From Valencia hispanica (lineage: Eukaryota > Chordata > Actinopteri > Cyprinodontiformes > Valenciidae), in the NCBI GenBank assembly GCA_963556495.2, contig OY747716.1, positions 48,076,318-48,140,317 on the forward strand: a DNA stretch of 64,000 nt, given 5' to 3'. Shown piece after piece: positions 23,991 to 34,799 of the stretch. Positions within the stretch are counted from its first letter, which is position 1. The number at the start of each line of letters is the position of its first letter. The notes beneath the pieces are model-generated. The model was not told where the DNA came from. It worked only from the letters and a program-made list of their open reading frames with translations, and ran no database searches. A program made the translations under genes and the position numbers.

Positions 23991-25640
23991 AATTTGAATT
24001 TTAGTGCCTTGCAAAAACATTTTTTTGTTTATTTATGCACCAAAATATAATGAATTTTTTGGCAAATCCTAAATATTAAAAGCCAACCTGGATTCATTTA
24101 AACTGGGGTTTCAGTGACTACTGCTTTGGTAAGGTTAAGATTTAGTCCCTTGGTTAGTATTGGGTTAGTTTTATTGCTGTGCACTGAGTTGTGAAGGTCT
24201 CATCGAGATAAAGAAACAAACTGTGTGTGAGCCTCAGTTGCTGATGTGTGGGTGGGAGTCTGAATGCTTTGGTCTTCCTCTGGAATGTCAACAATGAGTT
24301 CTCAACCCTCTGGTTTCACACAAGCTTCATTCCAGTAGATTCAACAAGTCCAACCTGTTTACAATGTGATTGTATGTTTAGATTGAGAAATATACCTACA
24401 TCCCATGTTCATGTTTGTAATTATTTGCATACTCACTTAAAAAAAACCGCATTCTTTGGGACTAAAAAATTAGCTTAATGTTGAAAACTGTACCTTCTAT
24501 AGCTATGCCTGTGAAACACTCCAGAAAAGTGATTTAATCAGTCTATTAGCAGAGTAATTATTAGAAAAGAGGGGCAGATCTGCTGGAAATCATTGTATTC
24601 TTGTGTTGCCAGCGGTTGGCTTACTGTAGAATCGTGTTGCCACCAGGGCATAGCTTGTTAAGCGATGGCAGCAAGTGGGTGTACATCTGCATGCATGTTT
24701 AGGTGAACACCTTTGGTTGAGAAACAGAATGTTGAATTATAAACCTGTGGTCAGGAAATTCATATTTTAACCCAACTGAGAACTTGCGATGAGTTCTCAA
24801 ACAGAAGCCAACAAAACCAATCAACTCCTAGAGCTAAAAAGACAAGAATGGGTCATCTTTGCTCAGGATTTGGTCCAAGACTTTATATCCAGCATGTCAG
24901 AGAGAATTAAAGAGGCCATGACTGGGATTTAATCTTCATATGAATATATATTTATTTTCTAAACACACGAGTCTATACATTTTGAAGCCAGACCACTTGT
25001 TCTACTTAAACCCTAGGCAGTCATGGCCTTCACTTTAATTAAAACTCTATAACAACTAAATGTTGCTGGTTTTACTTGACCAAGTTGACTCACATTACTA
25101 TTAGAATAAGAATTGCTGTGATGTTAATCATAGTTTCCAGAGAGTTGAACTCTGACGTCACTGTAACACATGATGGGAGTATGTTCTCTTTAGTTAGTTC
25201 AGATAACATTAGCTTGGCGGGTAAAGAGGATTTTCAGGCCAGAAGGCTGGAGTTACAGCTCATATCAGTTCTAATTATCATAGGTGTGTCTGAACAGGGT
25301 TAAAAACCATTCAGAGCAGAGTTGGGTGTGGTGATACCAGAGCAGGTTACTGGATTTAAGACATTGTCAGAGAACTGCTTGGTATATTAGGTAAGTACAC
25401 TTGATTATTTTATATAATTGGGAGCATTTGGTTTTTAAAAATGACATAATATTAAAATCAACCTAGACCATTGACTAAGATGGGCAGCAAGTTTTTAATG
25501 TGTTTCAGAGCTGGTTCAAAAATACAAACGTCTGCCAACTGTCAACACACTGATGGCAGCGAGTTGTTTGATTCATTTGTTCCTGCTGTCATAGAAACAA
25601 TTTCGACGCAATTTACAAAGAGCTGAGACGTCTAGATTGG
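23991..25640. other. Unannotated intergenic stretch
   Basis: No gene or classified repeat was recognised between the L2 5' end and the degenerate CCAAC-rich array. Confidence 0.4.
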
Positions 25641-27412
25641 ATGGTGCCATTATCAGAGCAATAATGTTGAAACCGCAGTTGCTGGAATGTCCAACAGTTT
25701 GTAGAAGAACTGAGTGAAGGTAACCAGACAGAAAGGGGGATTACAAAGTTTTGCCAGCAGTTGATATCCATTCAAACAACTGATTTAGTAGAGGTTTACT
25801 GTATGCTCTCTACCAACCAGACTGAAACCAATGCAGTTATTATTAGATTACTGGTTGAAGTTGGTCAATTTCTGGCCAGCTAACCCACCAAATAACAGGA
25901 GCGTGCTATATACCAACCAACGTAGTTAATAGAGTTTGACTTTATTGCTTCCAATCAGCCCAAGAAACCAACACAGTTACCAGTAGATTATGCGTCAGCC
26001 AATCAACTAATTTACCAACTGAGGTTGGTTGTGTGCCTACCAGTCAGTGAACCAGCCAGCATCCCCAACAAAATACCAGAAATTGACTATATCCCAACTA
26101 GAGCTGGGCAATATATAGATTATATCGATTTATCAAATTTTTCTGTTTATGAATATAGAATTTTTGGAATATCAGAAAAAATATCACCTATGCATCTCTT
26201 GGTTTCCAGTGAGGTAAGACTGCCCAAGACCTTCCATGTTGTTTTACAAGCATTTTTTATTATTATTATTATTTTTTTTTATTCAAGTCAACTCCAAGAA
26301 TGGATGAAAGAATAAAAAGGGAGAATTTTCTTTGATTCATATAATAAATGGAATTTGGCGTGAAAATAAAATCAAAGATTTTATTTTTAATCTGTATCAC
26401 CCAGCTCTAACTTTTTTTTTTTTTTTTTCGAAAAGGTTGTATGTCCCTTGACTTGTTCAACTTTTGAATGCAAGTCTTTAAATAAAACAAACTCCTGATA
26501 TCTTCAAATTGTTCCAGAGAATGTTAGATATTGACAAAAATAGTGATGTTTTATATTGTGATGTATATTGACTTGATATGAACATTTTTAGCAGGATAAA
26601 AAAAAAGTTTCCATATTGCCTAGCCACAATCCCAACCAACCAACCAACATAGTTAATAAACTAGATTTATTGCTACCAATCAACCCAAGAAACCAACAGA
26701 TTTACTAGTAGATTATGTATCAGTCAATTTACCAATTGATGTTGACTATGTGCCAACCAGCCAACGAGCCTCCCCAACAGAATAACAGGAACAGACTTTA
26801 TCCCAACCAAAAAACCAACCAACCAACCAACCTAGTTAATAGAACTTGATGTTATTGGTACAAACCAAACCATTAGTGGATAGAAGTTGATCAGTTGCCA
26901 GGCAGTCATCCTTTCAGCCAACCAATAGATGTTGACCAAATGCAAACCAACCACCCAGAAAGTGAATAGAAGTTGACTTTTTTTCCCCCCCAACAAACCA
27001 ATTAGGTTAACAGAAGTAGACTGAGGGCCGACCAAGCTCACTATCCGAACCAGCCATTAATAAGGGTCAACTGTATTTCAACCATCATATAAATAAACAA
27101 ATAAGCATCCGATTAAATACATAAACTATAATATTTTACTCTGTCATGAGATGATGTGTGAATTGGATTGGCACTGTAGAAATAAACAGAACTGAACTAA
27201 CTGCCTGTCTACCAACCAACCAACCAACCATCCAAAACAATGGAGTTGATTGGTGACTGTATGCCAGCCAACCAAGTTGGTTTATGGAAAATGATTGAAG
27301 GTGACCCACAAACCAACGACAGATTGTCTGGATCTCCAGGTCAATAGAAGTTGATTTTTCTTCCCACTTCTATTAACAGAACAAAATGTTCACTCTTCGC
27401 TAAAGGTTGACT
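25641..27412. repeat. Degenerate CCAAC-rich tandem array
   Basis: The phrases 'ccaaccaac', 'agttaatagaagttgac' and 'cagtagattatgcgtcag' recur in the same order at irregular spacing. A block of roughly 240 bases before the hAT insertion (25915-26098) repeats after it (26636-26810). This looks like an old tandem array with a higher-order period that has decayed. Related fragments appear at 29265-29333 and 36288-36330, so the array once extended further and was split by insertions. Confidence 0.65.
26091..26636. mobile_element. hAT-type element with exact 8-bp duplication inside the tandem array
   Basis: The element 26099-26628 is flanked by ATCCCAAC on both sides (26091-26098 and 26629-26636). 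Its ends are TAGAGCTGGGCAATAT and, read in reverse, TGTGGCTAGGCAATAT (12 of 16 identical). Since ATCCCAAC also fits the array consensus, part of the match could be array repetition. A second terminal-repeat-like end (CCCAGCTCTA, 26400-26409) lies inside, followed by poly(T), so the copy may be composite. Confidence 0.7.
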
Positions 27413-28048
27413 CTATTTATTAGGCGTGTAATGGTACGTGTATTCGTATCTGATTTTCTTTCGGTACGGCCCTGTCGGTTCGGTATCCACGCGTACCGAA
27501 CGAGTCCATCTGTCCACATGGCTACCAGTAGCATCCAATCAGCACAAACTCCTTATTTTGGCTAAAACGCAAGTCGGCGGAATCCCTGTTGTTGAGGAGG
27601 GATTTTCCCAACAGCTGCCCATGTTGCATTCAAGTACAGCTGGAAAACTCGAAATATTTAAACAACTCCAAAGGGATTTAAACATGTTTTATTCTCAAAT
27701 AATGGAAAAGTATTATTTAAACATTACTAAACATTAACACTGTTTTCAAGTGGTTATAATGTTCTCTACTCTGGCTATGTCTGCTTGTGCTATTTCATTT
27801 ATTTTAAAGAAATCCAATCAAATCTCCATTCAGTTCTTTACTTTCAACTTTCTTAACTTATAGAACATAATAAAATCAAATTAATTTCAGAAATTGAAAG
27901 GAAGGAATTCAGGAAAAAAGGTTCTTTTGTTTAACGCTGATCAAAATAATAAAACTCATGTGAACATTTGTTATTTTTCCTTTTTTAAAGTGTACCAAAA
28001 ACGTACTGAACTGTGATTTTTGTGGACCGTTACACCCCGAGTATTTAC
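27413..28048. mobile_element. hAT-type element, copy A of a family also found in pld1 intron 2
   Basis: The left end is TAGGCGTGTAATGGTAC and the reverse of the right end is TCGGGGTGTAACGGTCC. The element covers 27421-28040. Flanking 8-mers CTATTTAT and GTATTTAC agree at 6 of 8 positions, as expected of an old duplication. The right 300 bases, reversed, match 57818-58150 closely over many phrases such as 'gtacgtttttggtacacttt' and 'gcagacatagccagagta'. Confidence 0.75.
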
Positions 28049-28374
28049 CTTATTTGGGTTATTTTGGTCTTTTTGTTGTTGACATTTAGAGCCTCTAAAC
28101 ATCTTTTATCATGGCGACTAGATGCTGTAACTGATCAGCGCTACAACTGCTGACAAAGGCAGCCGGATAGTGATGTGTTTCATTGGTGTTGCCCAATGTG
28201 CCTTTACCTGGAACACTGTAGTTAGTCATTTATAACTAATCTCTCCTCTGATTGCATAAATGTAGACATGGGTGATTTCTCTGAGTCGCGAAGAAGCAGA
28301 CTGCAGACCAGTGAACAACCGACCAATGTCGCTGCAGCTTTATCACAGACAGGTGCCTCAAGCAGAAAGACCCT

Positions 28375-28709
28375 CCCTCTTCTCTCATTGGCTGACGTCT
28401 GGCTCTTCAGGCCAATAATAATCCCTCTTTGTTCTTCATGTCCCACCCACTGCAGTCTTGCTGTCCTGTGTGTGTCTCTTGAGCGCAGTTTGAGCTCAGA
28501 CTCTCAGCCTTTCTGTCTGGGCTCCTGTAGTTAGGTGTGTGTAGAGCAGAGAGCAGCTGGAAGGTGTGTGTTCGTGTGAAGAGGTTGAGGCTGCAGAGAC
28601 CTGACCAGGTGTTTCAGTCCGAGGAAGTTTTGATTTCCAAACCAGCGAATAGTTGAGGAGGAGGAGGGTTGTGAAGATGCTTGGTGTCCCTCAGGGTCTG
28701 CGAGCTCAG
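28375..28709 (+). promoter_or_regulatory. Candidate promoter and untranslated or alternative first exon
   Basis: A compact cluster holds two CCAAT boxes (ATTGG at about 28387 and CCAAT at about 28413), a TGACGT half-site between them and CCCACCC near 28444. Downstream is a CAG- and GAG-rich segment ending in a good splice donor, CTCAG|GTCAGT, with the exon end at 28709. An ATG at 28677 opens 11 codons to that donor. If spliced to the pld1 exon at 57362, that frame would stop within 8 codons, giving a short upstream ORF. The link to pld1 is inference from strand and order only. Confidence 0.3.
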
Positions 28710-28719
28710 GTCAGTGGTG

Positions 28720-29264
28720 CTGATGTTGAAAGAAAAATCAGACCTCATGCATCTGCTGCTGTTTACGCTCAGACGCAGGTTTCCGCTCTGGCTGTGGCTG
28801 CGCTGTAATGACAGGGAGTTTATTCTGTCAGATTAGTTCAAGCAGCTGTTGAGATCCTGCAGCAGGGCTTTTAGACTGGATTCTGTGCAGACGTGTGATG
28901 TTGCCACAGGTGCAAAAAAAAAAATTGCCTTTTTTTTTGGGCCCGCTGAAGCCAATTTTATACACTTCTTGATTTCTGTTCTGTGCAAAAAAAACAACAA
29001 CCCGGGTTCACTTCTCATTTTCATATTTCTCTTCCAAAAACCCAGATTTTCCTCTAATCTTTATATACAGCTTTCAAGACTCTCACTTTTCTTGACGTTT
29101 TGCTGTTTAATTTTATTCAAATGGGTTTAGATTTTCATCTTGTCCCCGTGTCGTTTTTTCACATGTAAATGAGTAAACTGCCTGCAAGTAATTTTTCTTG
29201 GAAACGTAAAAATACATCCGACCCAGGTCCGTCCATGCAAATTCGTAGAAGTTGTTTGGATGAC
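28720..29264. other. Unannotated stretch
   Basis: No gene or classified repeat is seen. A-rich and T-rich runs occur near 28914-28940. Confidence 0.4.
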
Positions 29265-29333
29265 CATCAACGTGTCAGCCAGTAAAGGCAATAGAAGGTG
29301 ACTCTGTGCAAACTAGTTAACCAACCCACCAAC
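29265..29333. repeat. Fragment of the CCAAC-rich tandem array, left of the insertion nest
   Basis: Phrases 'aatagaaggtgac', 'ctctgtgcaaac' and 'ccaacccaccaac' match the array at 25.6-27.4 kb. The matching right-hand fragment lies at 36288-36330. Confidence 0.55.
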
Positions 29334-29374
29334 TAGGGCTGCATAATATATCAGAAATGTATCATTATTGCAGT

Positions 29375-30153
29375 ATCATTATTAGGGATACCAATATATC
29401 GGCATCAACGTCGGTATCGGCCGATGTTAGGTGTTTTTAACATTCAAATTCAATTCAATTAAAAAATACTTTATTGATCCCAGAGGGACATTAAGTGTTG
29501 TTGTAGCTCATATAATTAATTCTTTAAGGAGTTGTTGTAGATGATGATGGCTGTGGGCAGGAAGGATTTCCTGTAGCGGTCTGTGTTGCAGCGAAACTGA
29601 AGAAGCCTCCGACTGAAGACGCTCTGTTGTTGTACGACTGTCTCATGAAGAGGATGCTCAGGGTTGTCCATCATTTTTTTGATTTTGTGAAGAATTCTTC
29701 TTTGCATTATCATCTCCAGAGGTTACACAGTCGTCCCAAGAACAGAACCAGGACCTTCTTTATCAGGTTGTTTAGCCTATTTAAATCCCTTGCTCTGATA
29801 TCTGAACATATCGGCATCGGTCCGATAAGTAACAGAGGGCCAATATTAACAACCGATGTTTATTTATTTCCATGTTTTTGACGTTTCTCCTGTGTTTCGG
29901 GGAGGGTGTTATCCATGTGGTTTTTGTTTGGTCATGTGACAGCGATAGTGATGCGGCGCAGGAATGTGGGGGTGTTTAACTCAAGCAGAGAAGCGATGTA
30001 GATGGTGTGGTTGATTTTCCACGGTGTCGAAAGTGTAGGGAAATATACCGTATACCATATCGGTGCGTATCGGTTATCTGCCATAACAGCGGGATTAATA
30101 TCGGACATCGGTATCGGCCCAAATTTTCATATCGGTGCATCTCTAATCATTAT
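29375..30153. mobile_element. hAT-type element with exact 8-bp duplication, carrying a Rex1-like LINE tail
   Basis: The element 29383-30145 is flanked by ATCATTAT (29375-29382 and 30146-30153). Its ends are TAGGGATACCAATAT and, read in reverse, TAGAGATGCACCGATAT. Subterminal sequence is rich in TATCGG/CCGATA blocks. Its right half (29920-30045, 'catgtgacagcgatagtg', 'aagtgtagggaa') is shared with 41600-41715. A minus-strand LINE tail occupies 29455-29800. Confidence 0.85.
29448..29800 (-). mobile_element. Rex1-type LINE 3' end (minus strand)
   Basis: The plus-strand text 'ctttattgatcccagaggg' with 'gtagatgatgatggctgtgg' and 'ggaaggatttcctgtagcgg' is the reverse of the conserved 3' end of teleost Rex1/Babar LINEs. 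Residual coding of the ORF C-terminus is visible on the minus strand. It lies within the hAT element and ends at an ATTCAATT-like short repeat. Confidence 0.7.
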
Positions 30154-30329
30154 ATTACATATGCATATCCCAAATACTTTCTTGTACTGCAGTGAGTACC
30201 ATGTTTTCTCTTTGTCTCCTAGACTACATGTTGCTTTCTGCTCCATATGCGCGCACTGAACTTGACAAAAGAGCTTTTGTCCACTTGGACAACGAGCTGC
30301 AGAATGACTGGGAAAAAATAGTTAAGTTA

Positions 30330-30618
30330 TAGTTAATTTAATTTAGTGTTTTTAAATCAAAACTACGAATTCTTGAGGCCAATTTCAAACCATGCAACTG
30401 TTTCATTTAGATTGCTTGTCAATTTAATTGAGTCTTTAATTATTTTTGCTTATGGTTCATTTTTTGTGTTGTCACCTGTGTTTAATTGTGTAATTTTTAT
30501 TAACCATTTGTCATGCTTGCTGCTGCCTATCTTGGCCTGGTCTCTCCTTTAAAAAGAGATATTTAATCTCAACAGGCTCTCCCTGGTTAAATAAAGGTTA
30601 AATCTAAAATAAATAAAT
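30330..30618 (+). mobile_element. LINE 3' end (plus strand)
   Basis: The block 'cttggcctggtctctccttt', then 'aaaaagagatatttaatctc', then 'cctggttaaataaaggttaa' and a TAAAATAAAT tail is a common teleost LINE 3' terminus. Only this untranslated end is present. Confidence 0.5.
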
Positions 30619-31139
30619 TCAGGCTGTTTGTCAGAGTAATCTATCGAACTTGAGGGTGCTTGTTGTAGGGATGCACTGATATAAAAATTTTGGGCAATGT
30701 CGAAATCCGATATTAATTGATTTTTATGCATTCTATAAATTTCCCTACCATTTAGAAATTCTTTAAAAAATTGACTATAATGCTGAGATTGTTTCTCAGT
30801 TTTAGTTAAACACCCCATGATCCTGCTTTGCATCACTATCACTGTCATCGTGAAATATGCTTGATAATACTTTAGCCCCTCCCATTTTTTTAGAATTTTT
30901 TTTTCTTCATTTTGTTTTAGAGCATCTCTAAAATGTTCAAAAGAAAATGCAGCTTGGGAAGCTGGAATATGTAGGCCCAATACTACTTTTGCAAAGCAGC
31001 CAATTCAGAAGCAGCATTTATTTTTCCTCCCAAGAAAAGAGATAAGGAAGACTGTAGATGTTAGCTTCTGCTGTAGTAGCTAAGATGGTATCCACTTTGT
31101 GTATTAATGTATATTTAAGGTCTCATTCACTCTTTTTCA

Positions 31140-31382
31140 ATAAATCTGCCGTAGTCTCTAGTAGAGCTGGGAGAATGCCATTTAAAGATCATTCATTGTG
31201 CCTAATGCATTAAAAAAAAATCTTTTTTCCCCAAAAAACGCAACAAAAAAACTCTCATAGCATGAAGATGAAGGTATTTTAAATAAATTAAAAGCTAAAT
31301 GTTTTTTAAAACACAAAGTTCAAAATTGTCTGCTTTCCTGGTTATTTGTTGTTGTTAATGCATTTACTATCGCACAAAATAC
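31140..31382. mobile_element. hAT MITE interrupted by the gypsy element (left part)
   Basis: The phrases 'aatgccatttaaagatcatt', 'ttttaaataaattaaaagct' and 'gctttcctggttatttgttg' match the MITE at 50911-51503. The match resumes at 35187-35220 ('acctgcgcatatttgaa') right after the gypsy element. The gypsy insertion therefore split a copy of that MITE. Confidence 0.7.
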
Positions 31383-31772
31383 TGTTACGGCTTGACGTTC
31401 AAGAACCCAGACGCAGAGATTGAGGCTTGGTCTCAAAGGACTAGTTCAAGGTGGGTTTAATTATAGCAACAAAAAATCACCACACTCAGTGGGAAAAGGG
31501 AAGCTCCAGAGAACAAAACAAATGGACAGCATGTGAGACCTGAAAAAAAAACCAGACTGGACACAAAACGCTCCAACACAGAGAACAGAAAAGCAGCAGC
31601 TTAAGTAGGCATGAGACTAATCAGCAGATCAGGTGCAGCTGTGAGCTCCTCCAGCAGAAAGTAGAGGATGGGCAGCAGCAGCAAGGAGGAATCACAGCTG
31701 ACCTGCACAGGACGAGCATAGAAAACAGGAATAAAAAAAAAAAACCAACAACAACACAAGCAGAATGTGTCA
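31383..31772 (-). repeat. Gypsy 3' LTR
   Basis: 390 bases, TG...CA in the plus reading. On the element's sense (minus) strand it holds a TATA-like TACTTAAG, then about 30 bases later GTTGGAGCGT (plus 31568-31577), then the polyadenylation signal ATTAAA. That order gives U3, R and U5. It matches the 5' LTR almost base for base. Confidence 0.93.
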
Positions 31773-31786
31773 TAACCCCCCCCCCT
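31773..31786 (-). other. Polypurine tract of the gypsy element
   Basis: Plus-strand TAACCCCCCCCCCCTA reads as an uninterrupted G tract on the sense strand, directly before the 3' LTR. This is the usual site for plus-strand DNA priming. It overlaps the end of pol. Confidence 0.75.
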
Positions 31787-33917
31787 ACGTCCGGCTACCA
31801 GACGGACGGCAAGGCTGGTTGGAATTGTCCCGATGAAACTGGGCAATGACATCCTTGTCCAAGATATGTCTCTCTGGAACCCACTGACGATGCTCTGGTC
31901 CATAACCCTCCCAGTCGACAAGGTATTGCACTCCCCGTCCCACTCTTCTGGATGCGAGAAGCTGGTGTATGGTGAAGACAGGGCCACCATCTATAACACG
32001 TGGTGGGGGTGGCTCCTTGTTAACTGTCTGTAGGGAACTCTCACTCACTGGCTTCAGTTTACTCACATGGAACACCGGATGGACCCTCAGAGCCGATGGA
32101 AGAGCCAACCTCACAGCCACTGGGTTGATTACCCTTGTGATGGTGAAGGGCCCAAGGAACCGGGGATGCAGCTTTCTGGAACCTCCCTTCAGGGGAATGT
32201 CTGCAGAGGAAAGCCACACCTTATCTCCCACCTGGTACTCCGGAGCGGTGGACCTGCGACGGTTGGCTGCCGCAGTCATCCGTTCCTGGTTCCTCAGCAG
32301 ACACCCTCTAAATGTCCTCCAGGTACGCTGACAGCGTCGAACAAAGGCTGCTGGACCAGAAGTCGATGCCAGTTGTTCTTGATGTGGGAAGAGTGGGGGC
32401 TGATATCCGTAGGCTGCTTGGAAAGGGGAGAAGCCAGAGGAGTTAACCAAGGAGGTGTGTGCATACTCAGCCCACGGAAGCTGTCTGGCCCACGTGCCAG
32501 GGTTCTTAGCACACAAGGCGCGAAGGGTGGTCTCCAGATCTTGGTTGAAACGCTCCACCTGGCCATTTGTTTGAGGATGGAATCCAGAGCTCAAGCTGAG
32601 ATTGATCCCCAACAACTTGCAGAACTCCCTCCAGTAGTCTGCCACAAACTGTGGTCCTCGATCTGAGACAATATTAACAGGGAGACCATGGAGTCGAAAT
32701 ACATCCTTAGAGACTACCTCTGCCAACTCTTTAGCAGAAGGCAGTTTTTGAAGGGGTACTGCATGGGCTAACTTAGAGAACCTGTCCACGATGGTCAGGA
32801 TTACAGAAAAACTCCTGGAGCTTGGGAGTCCTGTGATAAAATCCATGGCGATATGGGACCATGGTCTGGAGGGCACTGGGAGAGGCTGTAAAAGCCCGGC
32901 AGGTGGTCGTCGGGATACTTTGGCACTAGCGCACACAGGACATGAAGAAACAAATGCTTTGATATCAGAGCTCATTGTTGGCCACCAGAAACGTTGCCCA
33001 ACTAAAAAAGCAGTTCGAGTGACACCAGGGTGGCAGGCCAAACGAGAGCTGTGTCCCCACCTTAGTACTTGTGGGCGGAGGCTCGAAGGGACAAACAAAC
33101 AATGAGTTGGGCATCCAGCCGGGACTACAGAGACATGGGATGTGGAGGACGACGGGCGAATGATTCCTGCTTGGAGGCTCTCCTGAAGGTACTGGACCAT
33201 AGCCTCGCGCTCAGGGGGATTTAAAGGGTACAAGTGACCCTTGGGAGGTTGAGATCCAGGAAGCAGGTCGATTGAGCAGTCATAGGGGCGGTGAGGAGGA
33301 AGGGCCTTAGCACGAGACTTACAGAACACGTCAGCTAAATCGTGATAAACAGAGGGAACCTTGCCAAGGTCTGGAGGCTCGGGAGCTGGCGAAACCTGGA
33401 CGGAAGAGCGGATCGCTGCAGCATTCATACAGTTCAATAAACAGAAAGGACTCCAAGTCAAAATCCTACCAGATACCCAGTCAATGTGGGGAGTATGTCT
33501 GCACAGCCATGGATAGCCCAAAATAATAGGGGGTGTCATACTCTTGACTACTAAAAAGGACATCAGTTCATTGTGGTTGCCAGAAACTGTCACTTTAACT
33601 GGGGCTGTGCGAGCAGACACCTTATGAATAAGTGAGCCATTAATGGCATTGATTAGTAAGGCAGCAGGTAAGGACTCTGTGGGGATCTGCAGTCTGTCCA
33701 CCACCTCCTGAGAAATCAAGTCCCCATCAGACCCAGAGTCAATAAGAGTCTCAAACTCACCCTGCCGCCGATCATAGGTTACTAGGATCCTCGTAGGAGG
33801 CCGAGAGGGCGGAGAAAACAGAGAAACACGGCTCACCAGTTGCCCTCTCACTGGGGAGCCCTGGTGTTTGCCGGACAGCTTCTGACGCAGTGACCGGACC
33901 TGCCGCAGTACAGACAC
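31785..33917 (-). CDS. Gypsy pol: protease, integrase and chromodomain; RT and RNase H deleted
   Basis: A 710-residue frame, one base back (-1) from gag with a 70-base overlap. Protease: DSGSDG with catalytic D60. The connection to RT starts normally (AGIIRPSSS, about residue 255) but then passes within a few residues to [17 protein letters not shown], which is the N-terminus of integrase. Roughly 500 residues of RT and RNase H expected in this family are missing, without loss of frame. Integrase keeps the zinc-binding H-H-C-C (GHSSRLACH and CPVC), and catalytic D in AMDFITG, D in IVSDRGPQF and E in GQVERFN. Residues about 645-700 (IHQLLASRR through [16 protein letters not shown]) are a chromodomain that binds modified histones to guide integration. 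The first in-frame start-like codon is not real: translation should come by frameshift from gag. Confidence 0.9.
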   Translation of the reverse strand: MSVLRQVRSLRQKLSGKHQGSPVRGQLVSRVSLFSPPSRPPTRILVTYDRRQGEFETLIDSGSDGDLISQEVVDRLQIPTESLPAALLINAINGSLIHKVSARTAPVKVTVSGNHNELMSFLVVKSMTPPIILGYPWLCRHTPHIDWVSGRILTWSPFCLLNCMNAAAIRSSVQVSPAPEPPDLGKVPSVYHDLADVFCKSRAKALPPHRPYDCSIDLLPGSQPPKGHLYPLNPPEREAMVQYLQESLQAGIIRPSSSTSHVSVVPAGCPTHCLFVPSSLRPQVLRWGHSSRLACHPGVTRTAFLVGQRFWWPTMSSDIKAFVSSCPVCASAKVSRRPPAGLLQPLPVPSRPWSHIAMDFITGLPSSRSFSVILTIVDRFSKLAHAVPLQKLPSAKELAEVVSKDVFRLHGLPVNIVSDRGPQFVADYWREFCKLLGINLSLSSGFHPQTNGQVERFNQDLETTLRALCAKNPGTWARQLPWAEYAHTSLVNSSGFSPFQAAYGYQPPLFPHQEQLASTSGPAAFVRRCQRTWRTFRGCLLRNQERMTAAANRRRSTAPEYQVGDKVWLSSADIPLKGGSRKLHPRFLGPFTITRVINPVAVRLALPSALRVHPVFHVSKLKPVSESSLQTVNKEPPPPRVIDGGPVFTIHQLLASRRVGRGVQYLVDWEGYGPEHRQWVPERHILDKDVIAQFHRDNSNQPCRPSGSRT

Positions 33918-34786
33918 AAGCCACCTCCCATGCGTCGTTGTCGTTCGGCCGGGGAAAGCCTCCCCATGCCCAACTGCATGGGTTCTAAAGGAAGCTCAGC
34001 AGGCGAGGCCCCGATGTCCGGCAGATGATGGGCAGGAATAGGAAGCGTGGTTCGCTGTTGCTGGCGGGGCGCTCGAGGGCTAGGAACGAACCGTTCCTGG
34101 ATCCTCTCCCTCATACGTCGATCGATCCGAGTGGCGAGGTCTATCAGCGCTTCCAGATCCTCAGGCACCTCCCTCGCTGCTAGCTCATCCTTCAGTGAGC
34201 TAGAGAGGCCTAGGCAGAATACATCCACTAGTGCCTCGTTAGGCCAACGGGTGCTGGCAGCAAGCGTGCGGAACTGTACTGCATAATCCGAAACTGTGCG
34301 GGGCCCCTGGGACAGGCAAAGGAGTTCAGAAGCAGCTGCTCGGTGAGGCGTAGACGGGTTGAAAACAGTCAGGAGTTGAGCGGAAAAGGTGCTGAAAGAC
34401 CTGCAATGCGGAGCCGCTCGACCCCACTCAGCCAAACCCCACCGCTTTGCTCGGCCCGTCAAAAAACTTAGGGCGTAGGCCACCTTACTTCTCTCCGTTG
34501 GGAACTCACTGGGGTTGAAATCAAATTGGAGCTGACATGAAGAAAGAAACGACTGGCAATCCTCAGCCGTACCATCAAACTGTTCAGGGGGACCGAGTCT
34601 TGTTTGACGGCGTGGAGGGGATGGCTGTTCAAGGCGTGTCAGACGGCCATGGAGTCCCATTAGTCCAGACATGCAGCCGCGTAAATCCTGGGTCAGAGAA
34701 GCAAGTCCAGCATCGGATGAAGCGGCTTCATCTCCAGGAGGCAAGGGGACCTCACAAGCCCTAGCAAACTCTGCTGGGTTTGACAT
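33848..34786 (-). CDS. Gypsy gag: capsid and nucleocapsid protein
   Basis: A 312-residue intact frame whose ATG lies 13 bases inside the 5' LTR. It has a short coiled region ([20 protein letters not shown]), then a Ty3-type capsid domain with [15 protein letters not shown], the AKRW segment and [11 protein letters not shown]. At residues 291-304 there is one CCHC zinc knuckle (C-x2-C-x4-H-x4-C). The capsid fold is the one domesticated in vertebrates as PEG10/RTL genes. Gag packages the RNA. The frame is open over its full length, in keeping with a young copy. It ends at TGA inside the pol overlap, so pol needs a -1 shift. Confidence 0.9.
   Translation of the reverse strand: MSNPAEFARACEVPLPPGDEAASSDAGLASLTQDLRGCMSGLMGLHGRLTRLEQPSPPRRQTRLGPPEQFDGTAEDCQSFLSSCQLQFDFNPSEFPTERSKVAYALSFLTGRAKRWGLAEWGRAAPHCRSFSTFSAQLLTVFNPSTPHRAAASELLCLSQGPRTVSDYAVQFRTLAASTRWPNEALVDVFCLGLSSSLKDELAAREVPEDLEALIDLATRIDRRMRERIQERFVPSPRAPRQQQRTTLPIPAHHLPDIGASPAELPLEPMQLGMGRLSPAERQRRMGGGLCLYCGRSGHCVRSCPANTRAPQ
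33866..33872 (-). promoter_or_regulatory. Candidate -1 frameshift site between gag and pol
   Basis: On the sense strand the overlap contains GGCAAAC, read G GCA AAC in the gag frame and GGC AAA C in the pol frame. It resembles the GGGAAAC heptamer used by related PEG10-type genes, with one departure in the first triplet. It lies 19-25 bases before the gag stop. Confidence 0.5.
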
Positions 34787-34787
34787 G

Positions 34788-34797
34788 GTTGGAGCGT
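34788..34797 (-). other. Self-complementary primer-binding site of the gypsy element
   Basis: Directly after the 5' LTR the sense strand reads TTACGCTCCAACCATG. ACGCTCCAAC is the exact reverse complement of GTTGGAGCGT inside each LTR (plus 34985-34994 and 31568-31577), about 30 bases after a TATA-like box. In Tf1 and sushi-like chromoviruses the RNA 5' end anneals to the primer site in place of a tRNA. The gag ATG starts one base after this site. Confidence 0.7.
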
Positions 34798-34799
34798 AA

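Noticed and set aside
31833..33105. Plus-strand frames across the gypsy pol region
   Set aside because: They are antisense shadows of the pol frame, whose protease, integrase and chromodomain motifs are unambiguous on the minus strand.
33848..34786. Domesticated PEG10/RTL-type gag gene
   Set aside because: Two near-identical LTRs and an exact target duplication mark a recent insertion, not an old conserved host gene.
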